This document shows positions 27,200 to 35,832 of a stretch of 64,000 nucleotides of DNA, in pieces. Both the position numbers and the translations under genes were made by a program. The notes under the pieces were generated by a model, which did not search any database, was not told the DNA's origin, and worked only from the letters and a program-made list of their open reading frames with translations. Position 1 is the first letter of the stretch; each line of letters begins with the position of its first letter. Source of the DNA: Amycolatopsis sp. FBCC-B4732 (GTDB lineage Bacteria; Actinomycetota; Actinomycetes; Mycobacteriales; Pseudonocardiaceae); the NCBI RefSeq assembly GCF_023008405.1, contig NZ_CP095376.1:9900501-9964500 (forward strand), read 5' to 3'.

Positions 27200-28010
27200 C
27201 GTCCTGGTCGTCGGCGGCACCGGCACCACCGGCCGGCGAGTCGTCGCGGGCCTGCGCGCGACCGGCGCCGAGGCGCGCGCGGCGACCCGCAAGCCCGGCG
27301 AGCCCGGTCAGGTCCGGTTCGACTGGGCCGACCGCGCCACCCACGCCGAGGCCCTGCGCGGCGCCTCTGCCGTCTACCTCGTCGCGCCGATCGGCGAAGC
27401 CGCTCCCGCGGGCCTGGTGGCGCCGTTCGTGGCGGACGCGCTCGACGCCGGGGTCCGCCGGATCGTGCTGCTGAGCTCGTCCGCGGTCACCGACGACACG
27501 CCCGGCCTCGGCGAGCTGCCGCGGCTGGTGCGGACGGTGCCGGAGTGGGCCGTGCTGCGCCCGTCGTGGTTCATGCAGAACTTCACCGGTGAGCACCTGG
27601 TCGCGCAGGGCGTGCGGGACGGCGAGATCGTCACCGCCACCGGTGACGGCCGGGTCGCGTTCGTCGACGCCGGCGACATCGCGGCGGTCGCCGTCCGCGC
27701 GCTGACCGACGCCGAACCGCACAACACCGAACACGTGCTGACCGGTCCTGGTGCTTTGAGCTATTCCGAAGCCGCATCGATCATCGCCGCGCGGACCGGC
27801 CGCGCGGTGCGCCACCGCCCGGTCGGCACGGCCGAATACGCGGCCCGCCTGACCGCGTCCGGCATCCCCGCCGAGTTCGCGCGCGTGCTCGCCGCGCTCG
27901 ACGAAGACATCCGGCGCGGCACCGAAGACCGCGTCACGCCCGTCGTCGAGCAGGTCACCGGGCGGGCCGCCCGGTCGTTCGAAACCTTCGTGGAGGAAGA
28001 GATCCGATGA
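27192..28010 (+). CDS. NmrA-like NAD(P)-binding protein
   Basis: A 272-residue atypical short-chain dehydrogenase. The Rossmann motif is VLVVGGTGTTGRRVVAGL (GGxGxxG), followed by SAVYLVAPIG, IVLLSSSAV and PSWFMQNF. It lacks the YxxxK catalytic pair of classical SDRs, as NmrA/ergot-type reductases do. It may reduce a small substrate or sense redox cofactor. The GTG at 27192 overlaps the upstream gene and its stop overlaps the next start (ATGA). It belongs to the TetR-controlled operon. Confidence 0.87.
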   Translation: MADVLVVGGTGTTGRRVVAGLRATGAEARAATRKPGEPGQVRFDWADRATHAEALRGASAVYLVAPIGEAAPAGLVAPFVADALDAGVRRIVLLSSSAVTDDTPGLGELPRLVRTVPEWAVLRPSWFMQNFTGEHLVAQGVRDGEIVTATGDGRVAFVDAGDIAAVAVRALTDAEPHNTEHVLTGPGALSYSEAASIIAARTGRAVRHRPVGTAEYAARLTASGIPAEFARVLAALDEDIRRGTEDRVTPVVEQVTGRAARSFETFVEEEIR

Positions 28011-29197
28011 AGCAGCTCATGTTCGAAGAAGACGTCCAGTTCTGGTTCGAGACCTTGCGCCTGTTCGGCCACGCGGCCTACGGCGGCTCGGACTTCGGCG
28101 AGGTCCTCGCGGCGGCGGCGACGGTGAAGCCGGGCGACTACGACAGCTGGCACGACGCCTACCGCGGCCTGGCCGATCGCCTGTACGCCGAAGCGGCCGA
28201 CGCGAGCCCGGTGACCGCGCGCGACCTGCTGCTGCGCGCGTCGACGTACTACTTCTCGGCGGAGTTCTTCCTGCACGGCGACCCGGCGGACCCGCGCATC
28301 GCGGCGGCCTACGACCGCAGCGTCGAGTGCTTCCGGCGGGCCGCTGTCGCCGAACCGGTCGAAATCCCGTACGAGGGCACGGTTTTGCGCGGCTACTTCT
28401 ACCGCGCGCCGGGCGCCGGCCCGAAGCCGGTGCTGCTGATCCACAGCGGCTTCGACGGGAGCGCCGAGGAGTGTCACTACCTGGGCGCGGCGGGCGGCGC
28501 CGAGCGCGGCTACCACGTGCTGACGTTCGACGGTCCGGGGCAGCCGAGCGCGATCCGGCACGACGACCTGGTGTTCCGGCCGGACTGGGAGCACGTCGTC
28601 ACGCCGGTGGTGGACTTCGTGCTCGGCCTCGAGGGCGTCGACCCGGACCGCGTCGCGCTGCTCGGCATCAGCCTCGGCGGCATGCTGGCCCCGCGCGCGG
28701 CGGCGTTCGAAAGCCGGCTGGCGGCGCTCGTCGCGGTGGACGGCGTGTACGACGCGGGCGCGGCGGTGGCCGGGTTCCTGCCGTGGGACCGCGCGGAGAT
28801 CGTCCGCCGGGCGAACGCGGAGGAGGACCCGGAGTTCGACGCGCTGCTGGCAGCGGGCCGCGAGGCGAGCCCGACCCTGCGCTGGGCGTGCGACCACGGC
28901 CGCTACGTCCTGGGCGCGGCGACCGACCGCGAGTTCGTCGCGAAGTACCTGGAGTACACGCTGGAGAACGGCATCGCGGAGCAGATCACGTGCCCGACGC
29001 TGGTTTGCGAAGCAGCGGACGACCTGTTCTTCGGCGGCGACCAGGAGACCGAACCCCGGCGGCTGTACGCGCACCTGAACGCGCCGAAGACGCTGCTGAC
29101 GTTCACGGCGGAGGAGGGCGCGGACGCGCACTGCCACGTCGGCGCCCAGCGCCTCGCGACCGGCCGCGTCTACGACTGGCTGGACCGGACGCTTTGA
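28007..29197 (+). CDS. Alpha/beta hydrolase with N-terminal helical cap (DHPON-hydrolase/FrsA-like)
   Basis: A 396-residue hydrolase. An N-terminal helical lid (about residues 1-115: [31 protein letters not shown]) precedes the alpha/beta core. The oxyanion region is [13 protein letters not shown], the nucleophile is S222 in GISLGG (28664-28681), and a late His is in [11 protein letters not shown]. This layout matches enzymes such as 2,6-dihydroxypseudooxynicotine hydrolase, which cleave carbon-carbon bonds. It is translationally coupled to the NmrA-like gene and ends the TetR-controlled operon. The substrate is unknown. Confidence 0.87.
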   Translation: MKQLMFEEDVQFWFETLRLFGHAAYGGSDFGEVLAAAATVKPGDYDSWHDAYRGLADRLYAEAADASPVTARDLLLRASTYYFSAEFFLHGDPADPRIAAAYDRSVECFRRAAVAEPVEIPYEGTVLRGYFYRAPGAGPKPVLLIHSGFDGSAEECHYLGAAGGAERGYHVLTFDGPGQPSAIRHDDLVFRPDWEHVVTPVVDFVLGLEGVDPDRVALLGISLGGMLAPRAAAFESRLAALVAVDGVYDAGAAVAGFLPWDRAEIVRRANAEEDPEFDALLAAGREASPTLRWACDHGRYVLGAATDREFVAKYLEYTLENGIAEQITCPTLVCEAADDLFFGGDQETEPRRLYAHLNAPKTLLTFTAEEGADAHCHVGAQRLATGRVYDWLDRTL

Positions 29198-29590
29198 TCG
29201 CCGCTCCGAAGCCGACGAGTGCGGTGCCGGTGACGCCGTCGAGGGTGCGGCGTCACCGGAGCAACGCGCGGACGCGGTGGACTCCGGCGACGATGACGAG
29301 CTGCGAGAGCGTCGCGAGCACGCCCACGGTTCCGGCGAGGAGCAGAGACTTGGTGATCGTCGAGCCAAGGGTCAGGAACTGCGGCAGCACCGACAGCGAG
29401 AAGACGAAAACCTTCGGGTTGGGGCGGTTGCACAGAAACCCCGCACGCCACTGCCGCCGGGTTTGGTGCGGTCCAGCGCTGTAGTCCCCGCGCTGGGCTG
29501 CGAGCAGGGTCTCGCCCGCAGATCTCGGCCGGGCTTTTGCGGCCCACCCCGGCCGCCACCGCCCCGACAGCAGCCCCCGCCCTCCTCCGG
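29196..29590 (-). pseudogene. Remnant of a LysE/RhtB-type exporter gene
   Basis: Minus-strand codons read [26 protein letters not shown], then [31 protein letters not shown]. An in-frame TGA (29253-29255) follows, and beyond it the family C-terminus [19 protein letters not shown]. Only the second half of a LysE-type protein is present, with a nonsense codon. The 5' side degenerates into low-similarity sequence and stops at the insertion sequence at 29590. It is paralogous to the two intact genes at 31059-32308, which share FLSNITNPKV and [14 protein letters not shown]. Confidence 0.75.
29580..29590. repeat. Left direct repeat flanking the insertion sequence
   Basis: CCCTCCTCCGG, identical to 30878-30888 on the other side. 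ISAs1-type elements usually duplicate 8-10 bp, so part of the 11 bp may be terminal-repeat ambiguity. Confidence 0.75.
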
Positions 29591-29620
29591 CAGGGTTCCG
29601 GCAAAGTCGTGTCGTTGTAG

Positions 29621-29689
29621 GCAGGCACGGCTCTCGGTGGTGATCATGTGGTTGTCGAGACCCATGATCTGTGAGAGAGCCGTGCCTGC
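29621..29689 (+). other. Long hairpin enclosing the transposase start region
   Basis: Arms GCAGGCACGGCTCTC (29621-29635) and GAGAGCCGTGCCTGC (29675-29689) are exact complements. An inner stem GATCATG/CATGATC (29642-29648, 29663-29669) adds to it. The candidate starts ATG 29646, ATG 29664 and GTG 29682 all lie inside, so RNA entering from outside would mask initiation. Such structures limit impinging transposase expression in several insertion sequences. Confidence 0.65.
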
Positions 29690-30848
29690 TGTTGCATCTT
29701 CTCCCATCCCGGCTGTGTTGACCCGACTGGCCTGCGCCGACCTCGATCACGTAGCTGACCTGCGCGACTACCTAGCCCTCGTCCCTGATCCACGGAAGCG
29801 GCGCGGGGTGCGGCATTCGCTGGCATCGGTCCTGGCGCTGGCCGCGGCCGCAGTAGCAGCGGGTGCCGGGTCGTTCGCCGCGATCGGGGAATGGGCCGCC
29901 GATGCACCACAACGGGTACTGGCCCGCCTCGGCGCCCGGTTCGATCCCCGCCGTGACCGGCACATCGCCCCGGACGAGGCAACCGTGCGGCGGGTGCTCT
30001 CCGGCATCGACGGCGACCGCCTCGACGCCGCGATCAGCGGCTGGATCACCACCACTGCAGACGCCCCACCGGCGATCGCGGTGGACGGCAAATCCCTGCG
30101 CGGCACCTTCGCCCGCACCGGCGGCGCAGGAGTCCACCTGCTCTCCGCACTGACCCACCAGAACGGAACCGTGCTGGCCCAGCAGCAAGTCACCCCCGGG
30201 ACCAGCGAGATCACTTGGATGCAGCCCCTGCTGGACACCCTCGACCTCACCGGTGTCGTGGTGACCGCCGATGCCCTGCACACCACCCGCAGCCTCGCCC
30301 GCTACCTGGATCAGCGCGGCGCGGACTACGTGTTCACCGTCAAAGCAAACCAGCACCGTCTCCACACCCGGCTGCGGGCACTGCCCTGGCCACAAGCCAC
30401 CCACCACACCAGCACCGAAACCGGGCACGGACGCCTCGAACAACGCACCATCGAAACGATGCCCGCCCCCGACGACCTCGGCTTCCCCGCCACCACCCAG
30501 GTCTTCCAGATCACCGGCTACCGCACCGACCGCACCACCAGAACCCGCGAAACCCACACCGGCTACGGCATCACCAGCCTGCCCACCGGCACCGGCCCCG
30601 CCAACATCGCCGGCCACCTGCGCCGACACTGGGAAATCGAGAACCGGCTGCACTGGGTCCGCGACACCACCTACAACGAAGACGCATCCCAAGTCCGCAC
30701 CGGCACCGGACCCCGATCGATGGCCTCCCTGCGCAACCTCGCCATCAGCGCCCTACGCACCGCAGGACACACCAGCATCGCCGCAGCCCTCCGCCACATG
30801 GCCCGAAACACCACCCGACCACTCGCACTCTACGGAATCCCCACATGA
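29646..30848 (+). CDS. ISAs1-family transposase
   Basis: DDE transposase of about 400 residues. The N-terminal part is [34 protein letters not shown] sequence with the PDPR.RRGVRH motif of the family. The catalytic acidic residues lie in [23 protein letters not shown] and the C-terminal [19 protein letters not shown] (Y-x-K/R-E type region). YVFTVKANQ is also characteristic. The start is uncertain: ATG 29646 (GGTGG upstream) is listed, with ATG 29664 or GTG 29682 possible. The stop lies 9 bp inside the right terminal repeat. No frameshift or internal stop was seen. Confidence 0.9.
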   Translation: MWLSRPMICERAVPAVASSPIPAVLTRLACADLDHVADLRDYLALVPDPRKRRGVRHSLASVLALAAAAVAAGAGSFAAIGEWAADAPQRVLARLGARFDPRRDRHIAPDEATVRRVLSGIDGDRLDAAISGWITTTADAPPAIAVDGKSLRGTFARTGGAGVHLLSALTHQNGTVLAQQQVTPGTSEITWMQPLLDTLDLTGVVVTADALHTTRSLARYLDQRGADYVFTVKANQHRLHTRLRALPWPQATHHTSTETGHGRLEQRTIETMPAPDDLGFPATTQVFQITGYRTDRTTRTRETHTGYGITSLPTGTGPANIAGHLRRHWEIENRLHWVRDTTYNEDASQVRTGTGPRSMASLRNLAISALRTAGHTSIAAALRHMARNTTRPLALYGIPT

Positions 30849-30888
30849 CCAGCACAAACGACTTTGCCGGAACCCTGCCCTCCTCCGG

Positions 30889-31058
30889 GGGGCGTGCCCT
30901 GGTCCAGTTTACCGGCGGCGGCGGACAAAACCGGCCGGAAGGCCGTGGGGTGGCCTGCTTGTCCACAGCGGTCTCCGGTTGTGGACTACTCAGCGATCGG
31001 CACGTCCGGCCACCGGAACCCGGCCGCGTACGAACCGCCGGGGGGCGCGAAAGGCAGG
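30889..31058. other. Gene-free stretch right of the insertion sequence
   Basis: No complete gene seen. On the minus strand a frame ends LPFAPPGGSYAAGFRWPDVPIAE (stop near 30986), which looks like the C-terminus of a lost protein but has no body. A single DnaA-box-like TTGTCCACA lies at 30959-30967. Confidence 0.4.
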
Positions 31059-31682
31059 TCAGGACTCCAGGGCGAGGGCCGCGCCGAAGCCCAAAAGGGC
31101 CGTGCCCGTCACGCCGTCCATCGCGCGGCGGACGCGGCGGCGCTGCAGCCAGCCGCGCACCCGGTGCACGAAGAACAGCAGCAGCACCTGCCACACCAGT
31201 CCCAGCGCCGCCACCGTGTACGCCAGCAGCAGGGAATCGCCGAACGTCGACGTCGGGCTCAGGAACTGCGGGAGCACCGACAGGTACAGCACGATCACCT
31301 TGGGGTTGGTGATGTTGGAAAGGAAACCCTCCCGGAAGCGACGGCCGCGGGAGGCGCGGGCGCGGCGGACGTCGTCCAGGGCCGCGTAGTCGCCGCGCCA
31401 GGCGCCGCGCAGGGCCTGGATCCCCAGGAAGACCAGGTAGGCCGCGCCCAGCCACTTCACCGTTTCGAACACCGGCTGGGAGCGCGTCAGCACCGCGCCC
31501 AGGCCGAGGGCCGCCGCCGTGCCCTGGAGGAAGTTCGCGGCCGTGATGCCCGCGCACGCCCACGCGCCGCCGCGGGCGCCGCCCGTCAGTGCGTTCTTCA
31601 GCACGACCATCGTGTCCGGGCCGGGCATCATCGCCAGGAACGCCATCATCGCGGCGAACCCCGCGTACGTGCTCACGGACAT
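31059..31682 (-). CDS. LysE/RhtB-family exporter, second of a tandem pair
   Basis: A 207-residue membrane protein with six helices. Family features: PGPDTMVVLKNALTGGARGG after helix 1, LKWLGAAYLVFLGIQALR-like sequence, [26 protein letters not shown] and the C-terminal [19 protein letters not shown]. LysE-type proteins export amino acids or related metabolites. The ATG at 31682 overlaps the TGA of the upstream paralogue by one base (TGATG), so both are made from one message. The two proteins are closely alike and end with the same residues, pointing to tandem duplication. Confidence 0.9.
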   Translation of the reverse strand: MSVSTYAGFAAMMAFLAMMPGPDTMVVLKNALTGGARGGAWACAGITAANFLQGTAAALGLGAVLTRSQPVFETVKWLGAAYLVFLGIQALRGAWRGDYAALDDVRRARASRGRRFREGFLSNITNPKVIVLYLSVLPQFLSPTSTFGDSLLLAYTVAALGLVWQVLLLFFVHRVRGWLQRRRVRRAMDGVTGTALLGFGAALALES

Positions 31683-32308
31683 CAGGACTCCAGTGCGAGA
31701 GCGGCGCCGAAGCCGAGCAGCGCGGTGCCGGTGACGCCGTCCAGCGTACGGCGCACCCGGCGGCGTTCGAGCCACGCGCGCACGCGGTGCACGAACACCA
31801 GCAGCACCAGCAGCCACGCCGCACCGAGCACGGCGACGGTGTAGGCCAGCGCCAGCGCGTCCCACGTCGTCGTGCGGCCGGGGTCGAGGAACTGCGGGAG
31901 CACCGACAGGTACAGCACCAGCACCTTCGGGTTGGTGATGTTGGAGAGGAACCCTTCGCGGAACCGCCGGAAGCCGCCGCCCTTGCGGCGCTGCGCCTGC
32001 GCGACGACTTCGTAGTTGCCGCGCCAGGCCCCGCGCAGCGCCTGGACGCCGAGGAAGACGAGGTAGGCCGCGCCGACCCACTTCAGCGCGAGGAACACCG
32101 GTTGCGAACGCGCGATGAGGACGCCGAGCCCGAGCGCCGCGGCACTGCCCTGCACGGCGTTGCCGGCGAAGATGCCGAGCGACGCGAGCAGCCCGCCGCG
32201 GAACCCGCCGGACAGCGCGTTCTTCAGCATCACCATCGTGTCGGGCCCCGGCGCGAGCACGATCAGGACCACGATGACCAGGTAAGACCCGTACACGCTC
32301 CACGTCAC
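31682..32308 (-). CDS. LysE/RhtB-family exporter, first of a tandem pair
   Basis: A 208-residue paralogue of the downstream gene. It has [65 protein letters not shown] and the identical tail GTALLGFGAALALES. The GTG at 32308 was chosen because a TAGCGT box ends 7 nt upstream (leaderless); a GTG at 32317 is the alternative. Heteromeric function is possible because two LysE-type subunits are co-produced. A third, broken copy lies beyond the insertion sequence. Confidence 0.9.
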   Translation of the reverse strand: MTWSVYGSYLVIVVLIVLAPGPDTMVMLKNALSGGFRGGLLASLGIFAGNAVQGSAAALGLGVLIARSQPVFLALKWVGAAYLVFLGVQALRGAWRGNYEVVAQAQRRKGGGFRRFREGFLSNITNPKVLVLYLSVLPQFLDPGRTTTWDALALAYTVAVLGAAWLLVLLVFVHRVRAWLERRRVRRTLDGVTGTALLGFGAALALES

Positions 32309-32315
32309 GGCCGCC

Positions 32316-32321
32316 ACGCTA
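32316..32321 (-). promoter_or_regulatory. -10 box TAGCGT of the LysE pair
   Basis: TAGCGT on the minus strand, 7 nt before the GTG at 32308. A plus-strand box TAGTGT (32429-32434) faces the other way for the PH-domain gene. Confidence 0.5.
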
Positions 32322-32440
32322 ACCGACGGGAACGCCCCTGGTCTCGCGGATTTCGGTCACACCGTTCGCCGCGCAGCGACCAGCCGGGCACGGAGCGTGC
32401 GGGCTCGGCGGGAGGGGCCCGCGCAGAGTAGTGTTCTGCC

Positions 32441-32962
32441 ATGTCAGCAGGGGAAATCGAGCTTCTGCCCGGTGAGCGCGTGCTCTGGGCGGGAGAGCCG
32501 GTCCAGCGCCCGCTCTACGTCGCCGCGGACGGGGTGATCGCCCCTGCCGGGCTCGTCGTCACCGCCGCCGCGCTCTGGTTCCTGCTCGCGCAGCGGCCGG
32601 CCGGCGCCACCGCGGTCGCGGCCGTGGTCGTCCTGGCCATCGGGCTGTACGCCGCGATCGGCCGCTCGCTCGTCCGCTACCTCGCGCTCGGGCGCACGAC
32701 GTACGCGGTGACCGACAGCCGGATCATCGCGCGCTCGGGCCTGTTCCGGCAGAAGGAACGCGCCAGCGAACTGGCCGGCCTGGCGGCGCCGGTCCTCAAG
32801 CCCGGACCGTCGCGCACGGGCACGCTCACGTTCGGCACGCCCGGTGCGGTGACGCTGATCGGCGTCGGCGAGCCGAAGCGCGTGCGCGACCTGCTGGCCA
32901 AGGCCATCGACGAGGCCAAGGCCCGGCAGGCACCGCCGGAGCCGGACACCTCGGCCGCCTGA
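32441..32962 (+). CDS. Membrane protein with bacterial PH-like domain
   Basis: A 173-residue protein. The N-terminal LLPGERVLWAGEPVQRPLY is typical of bacterial PH-domain proteins, followed by two membrane helices (about residues 32-75). The PH-like strand pattern is TYAVTDSRIIARSGLF, GTLTFGTPGAVTLIGVGEP, ending in the helix KRVRDLLAKAIDEAKARQA. The function is unknown. The ATG at 32441 lies 6 nt after a TAGTGT -10 box (leaderless). A fragment resembling its C-terminal half follows directly downstream. Confidence 0.82.
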   Translation: MSAGEIELLPGERVLWAGEPVQRPLYVAADGVIAPAGLVVTAAALWFLLAQRPAGATAVAAVVVLAIGLYAAIGRSLVRYLALGRTTYAVTDSRIIARSGLFRQKERASELAGLAAPVLKPGPSRTGTLTFGTPGAVTLIGVGEPKRVRDLLAKAIDEAKARQAPPEPDTSAA

Positions 32963-33126
32963 GGCGACCGGCCGCGTTCACCGCCATCTTCCCCCACGCC
33001 GACGGCGGGCCGCCCAAGCTCGCCGTGGTCGTCGACCGGGAAAGCGGGGGCGGCACGGTGACCTTCGAGGTGCCGGACGCCGAACGCGTCCGCGACCTGA
33101 TCGCGCGGGCGCAGGGCGCGCACTGA
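32962..33126 (+). pseudogene. Possible fragment of a second PH-like domain
   Basis: Right after the PH-domain stop, another frame reads AAFTAIFPHADGGPPKLAVV then GGTVTFEVPDAERVRDLIAR to a TGA at 33124. It parallels GTLTFGTPGAVTLIGVGEPK and RVRDLLAKAIDEA of the preceding protein. It has no start codon or Shine-Dalgarno. It may be a degenerate tandem copy. Confidence 0.4.
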
Positions 33127-33210
33127 GTCACCCGGACGTGTCGGATTCCACTGCCACCAAAAGTTACCGGTCGGTACACTCGACGAAACGTCCACCGCCG
33201 GAGGTGCCCA

Positions 33211-35226
33211 GTGCCGTACCCAACGGACCACGAGCGAGACCGACCGTGGGTGATGCGCACGTACGCGGGGCACTCGTCCGCGGCGGCGTCGAACGAGCTC
33301 TACCGGCGCAACCTCGCGAAGGGGCAGACCGGGCTCTCGGTGGCGTTCGACCTGCCGACCCAGACCGGCTACGACCCGGACCACCAGCTCTCCCGCGGTG
33401 AGGTCGGCAAGGTCGGCGTGCCGGTCTCGCACATCGGCGACATGCGGCGGCTCTTCGACGGCATCCCGCTCGCCGAGGCGAACACGTCGATGACGATCAA
33501 CGCGCCGGCCATGTGGCTGCTCGCGTTGTACGTCTCCGTGGCGCGCGAGCAGGCCGAAGCCGAGGGGCGCGACGTCGACGAAGTCCTCGCGAAGCTCACC
33601 GGCACCACGCAGAACGACATCATCAAGGAATACCTCTCCCGCGGGACCTACATCTTCCCGCCGGGGCCGAGCCTGCGGCTGATCACCGACATGATCGCGT
33701 GGACCGTGCACCACGTGCCGAAGTGGAACCCGATCAACATCTGCAGCTACCACCTGCAGGAAGCCGGCGCGACGCCGACGCAGGAGGTCGCGTACGCGCT
33801 GTGCACCGCGATCGCCGTGCTCGACGCGGTCCGCGACTCCGGGCAGGTCGAGCAGGCCGACATGGCCAAGGTGGTCGCGCGGATCTCGTTCTTCGTCAAC
33901 GCCGGCGTCCGGTTCGTCGAGGAGATGTCCAAGATGCGCGCGTTCACCGCGCTCTGGGACGAGATCACGCGGGACCGTTACGGCGTAACGGATCCGAAGG
34001 CGCGCCGCCTGCGCTACGGCGTCCAGGTCAACTCGCTCGGGCTCACCGAAGCCCAGCCGGAGAACAACGTCCAGCGGATCGTGCTGGAGATGCTCGCGGT
34101 GTCGCTGTCCCGCGGCGCGCGCGCCCGCGCGATCCAGCTGCCCGCCTGGAACGAGGCGCTCGGCCTGCCCCGGCCGTGGGACCAGCAGTGGGCGCTGCGG
34201 ATGCAGCAGGTGCTCGCGTTCGAGACGGACCTGCTGGAGTACGAGGACATCTTCGACGGCTCGCACGTCATCCAGGCCAAGGTCGACGAGATCATGGCCG
34301 GCGCGCGCGAGGAGATCGCCCGCGTGCAGGACCTCGGGGGTGCGGTCGCCGCGGTCGAGAGCGGCTACATGAAGTCGCAGCTGGTCACCTCCCTCGCGGA
34401 ATACCGGCGCGGGATGGAAAACGGCGAGCGGATCCTGGTCGGGGTCAACAAGTTCGCGACGACCGAGCCGTCGCCGCTGCAGGCCGAGGGCGCCAAGGCG
34501 ATCGAGACGATCGACCCCGCCGTCGAAAAGGCCGCCGTCACCGCGATCGAAGAGTGGCGCACCGGGCGGGACAACGACGCCGTCGAGCGCTCGCTGGCCG
34601 CGCTGAAGGAACGCGCGCAGACGACGGAAAACCTCTTCGAGGCCACTGTGGACTGTGCGCGGGCCGGCGTGACCACCGGCGAGTGGTCCGGCGCGCTGCG
34701 CGAGGTGTTCGGCGAATACCGGGCGCCCACCGGCGTTTCCGCGGCCGCCGCGGGCAACGGCGATCCGGGGATCGAGCGGGTGCGCGAACGCGTCCGCGCC
34801 ACCGAAGCCGAACTGGGCGAGCGGCTGCGGATCCTGGTCGGCAAGCCGGGCCTCGACGGGCACTCCAACGGCGCCGAGCAGGTCGCCGTCCGGGCGCGCG
34901 ACGTCGGTTTCGAGGTCGTCTACCAGGGCATCCGGCTGACGCCCGAGCAGATCGTCGCGGCGGCGGTGCAGGAGGGCGTGCACGTCGTCGGGCTGTCCGT
35001 GCTGTCCGGCTCGCACCTGGAAGTCGTCCCGAACGTCGTCGACGGCCTGCGCGCCGCGGGCGCCGGTGACGTGCCGGTGATCGTCGGCGGGATCATCCCG
35101 CCGGACGACGCCGCGCTGCTCACCGAACGCGGCATCGCCCGGGTGTTCACGCCCAAGGACTACGAACTGACCGACATCATGGCGGGCATCGTCGACCTCG
35201 TGCGGGAGCGCAACGGGCTCAGCTGA
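33211..35226 (+). CDS. meaA: MeaA-type coenzyme B12-dependent acyl-CoA mutase
   Basis: A 671-residue single-chain mutase of the methylmalonyl-CoA mutase superfamily. The N-terminal TIM-barrel substrate domain shows RTYAGHSSAAASNELYRRNL, GLSVAFDLPTQTGYD, NTSMTINAPAMWLLA, NPINICSYHLQEAGATPTQE and RARAIQLPAWNEAL. The C-terminal B12-binding domain has KPGLDGHSNGAEQ with the cobalt-ligating H551 (34861-34863). Length and single-chain layout fit MeaA/ethylmalonyl-CoA mutase of the ethylmalonyl-CoA pathway better than two-subunit methylmalonyl-CoA mutase. No ccr gene is adjacent. The GTG at 33211 has GGAGG upstream and TACACT at 33175-33180 as a probable -10 box. Confidence 0.9.
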   Translation: MPYPTDHERDRPWVMRTYAGHSSAAASNELYRRNLAKGQTGLSVAFDLPTQTGYDPDHQLSRGEVGKVGVPVSHIGDMRRLFDGIPLAEANTSMTINAPAMWLLALYVSVAREQAEAEGRDVDEVLAKLTGTTQNDIIKEYLSRGTYIFPPGPSLRLITDMIAWTVHHVPKWNPINICSYHLQEAGATPTQEVAYALCTAIAVLDAVRDSGQVEQADMAKVVARISFFVNAGVRFVEEMSKMRAFTALWDEITRDRYGVTDPKARRLRYGVQVNSLGLTEAQPENNVQRIVLEMLAVSLSRGARARAIQLPAWNEALGLPRPWDQQWALRMQQVLAFETDLLEYEDIFDGSHVIQAKVDEIMAGAREEIARVQDLGGAVAAVESGYMKSQLVTSLAEYRRGMENGERILVGVNKFATTEPSPLQAEGAKAIETIDPAVEKAAVTAIEEWRTGRDNDAVERSLAALKERAQTTENLFEATVDCARAGVTTGEWSGALREVFGEYRAPTGVSAAAAGNGDPGIERVRERVRATEAELGERLRILVGKPGLDGHSNGAEQVAVRARDVGFEVVYQGIRLTPEQIVAAAVQEGVHVVGLSVLSGSHLEVVPNVVDGLRAAGAGDVPVIVGGIIPPDDAALLTERGIARVFTPKDYELTDIMAGIVDLVRERNGLS

Positions 35227-35761
35227 GGTCCGCCAGGATGTCCTTTGTGGACTTGACGGTGGCGAACTGGTTCGCCAGGTTCGCCGCCGTCACGCGGTAC
35301 AGCTCGTCGGCCGTCACCTCCGGGAGGTCGAAGGTGAACGTCGCGTCGAGCGCGAAAGTCACGTCGTAGCCGAGGTTCCCGCCCATCCGCGCGGTGGTTT
35401 CGCAGCAGAAGTTCGTCTGGATCCCGGCCAGGACGAAGCTGGTGATGCCGCGCTTGCGCAGCCACGCGTCGAGGTCGACGTCGCCGATGAAGGCCGAGTT
35501 GACCTTCTTGCCGAACACCAGGTCCGGCCGCGCGCCGTCGAGTTCGGGCTTGAAGTCGTTGCCGGGCCGGCCGGGCCGCAGCGGCGAGTCCGGTTTCGCC
35601 GAGTCGTGGTGCACGAGCACGACGGGCAGCCGCCGCTCCTGCCACGCGTCGAGCAGCGCCTTCATGTTCGCTTCGGCGCCGGGGTTGTTGCGCGGGCCCC
35701 AGAACGCCGCGTCGCCGAACCCGCGCTGGACGTCGATCAGGATGAGTGCCGTTTCGGTCAT
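35219..35761 (-). CDS. Isochorismatase-like cysteine hydrolase
   Basis: A 180-residue amidase/hydrolase with the Asp-Lys-Cys triad of the isochorismatase fold: D10 in ALILIDVQRGF, Lys in VFGKKVNSAF (85/86) and C119 in GIQTNFCCETTAR. It could cleave an amide, nicotinamide-like or isochorismate-like substrate. It is convergent with meaA and overlaps its 3' end by 8 bp. It is transcribed divergently from a GlxA-type regulator (71-bp gap), which is probably its controller. A GAAACT hexamer 7 nt upstream may be its -10 box. Confidence 0.9.
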   Translation of the reverse strand: MTETALILIDVQRGFGDAAFWGPRNNPGAEANMKALLDAWQERRLPVVLVHHDSAKPDSPLRPGRPGNDFKPELDGARPDLVFGKKVNSAFIGDVDLDAWLRKRGITSFVLAGIQTNFCCETTARMGGNLGYDVTFALDATFTFDLPEVTADELYRVTAANLANQFATVKSTKDILADLS

Positions 35762-35820
35762 GTCGTCGAGTTTCGCCGGTCCGGCCGGCTCGGGGGAGTG
35801 GCAGAAGACGCGCGATGCGG

Positions 35821-35826
35821 TACTTT
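35821..35826 (+). promoter_or_regulatory. -10 box TACTTT for a leaderless start
   Basis: TACTTT ends 6 nt before the ATG at 35833, with no Shine-Dalgarno. Confidence 0.5.
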
Positions 35827-35832
35827 CCTGCC

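Larger units (their letters stand above)
29591..30877 (+). mobile_element. ISAs1-family insertion sequence, intact
   Basis: 1287-bp element. The terminal inverted repeats are identical over 20 bp (29591-29610 CAGGGTTCCGGCAAAGTCGT and its complement 30858-30877). An identical 11-bp direct repeat CCCTCCTCCGG flanks it (29580-29590 and 30878-30888), consistent with target duplication. One full-length transposase is encoded. Perfect ends and target repeat indicate a recent insertion. Its boundaries coincide with the broken LysE-type gene. Confidence 0.9.

Noticed and set aside
30985..31052. Minus-strand fragment LPFAPPGGSYAAGFRWPDVPIAE considered as a separate gene
   Set aside because: No start codon or upstream body; at most a C-terminal relic next to the insertion sequence.
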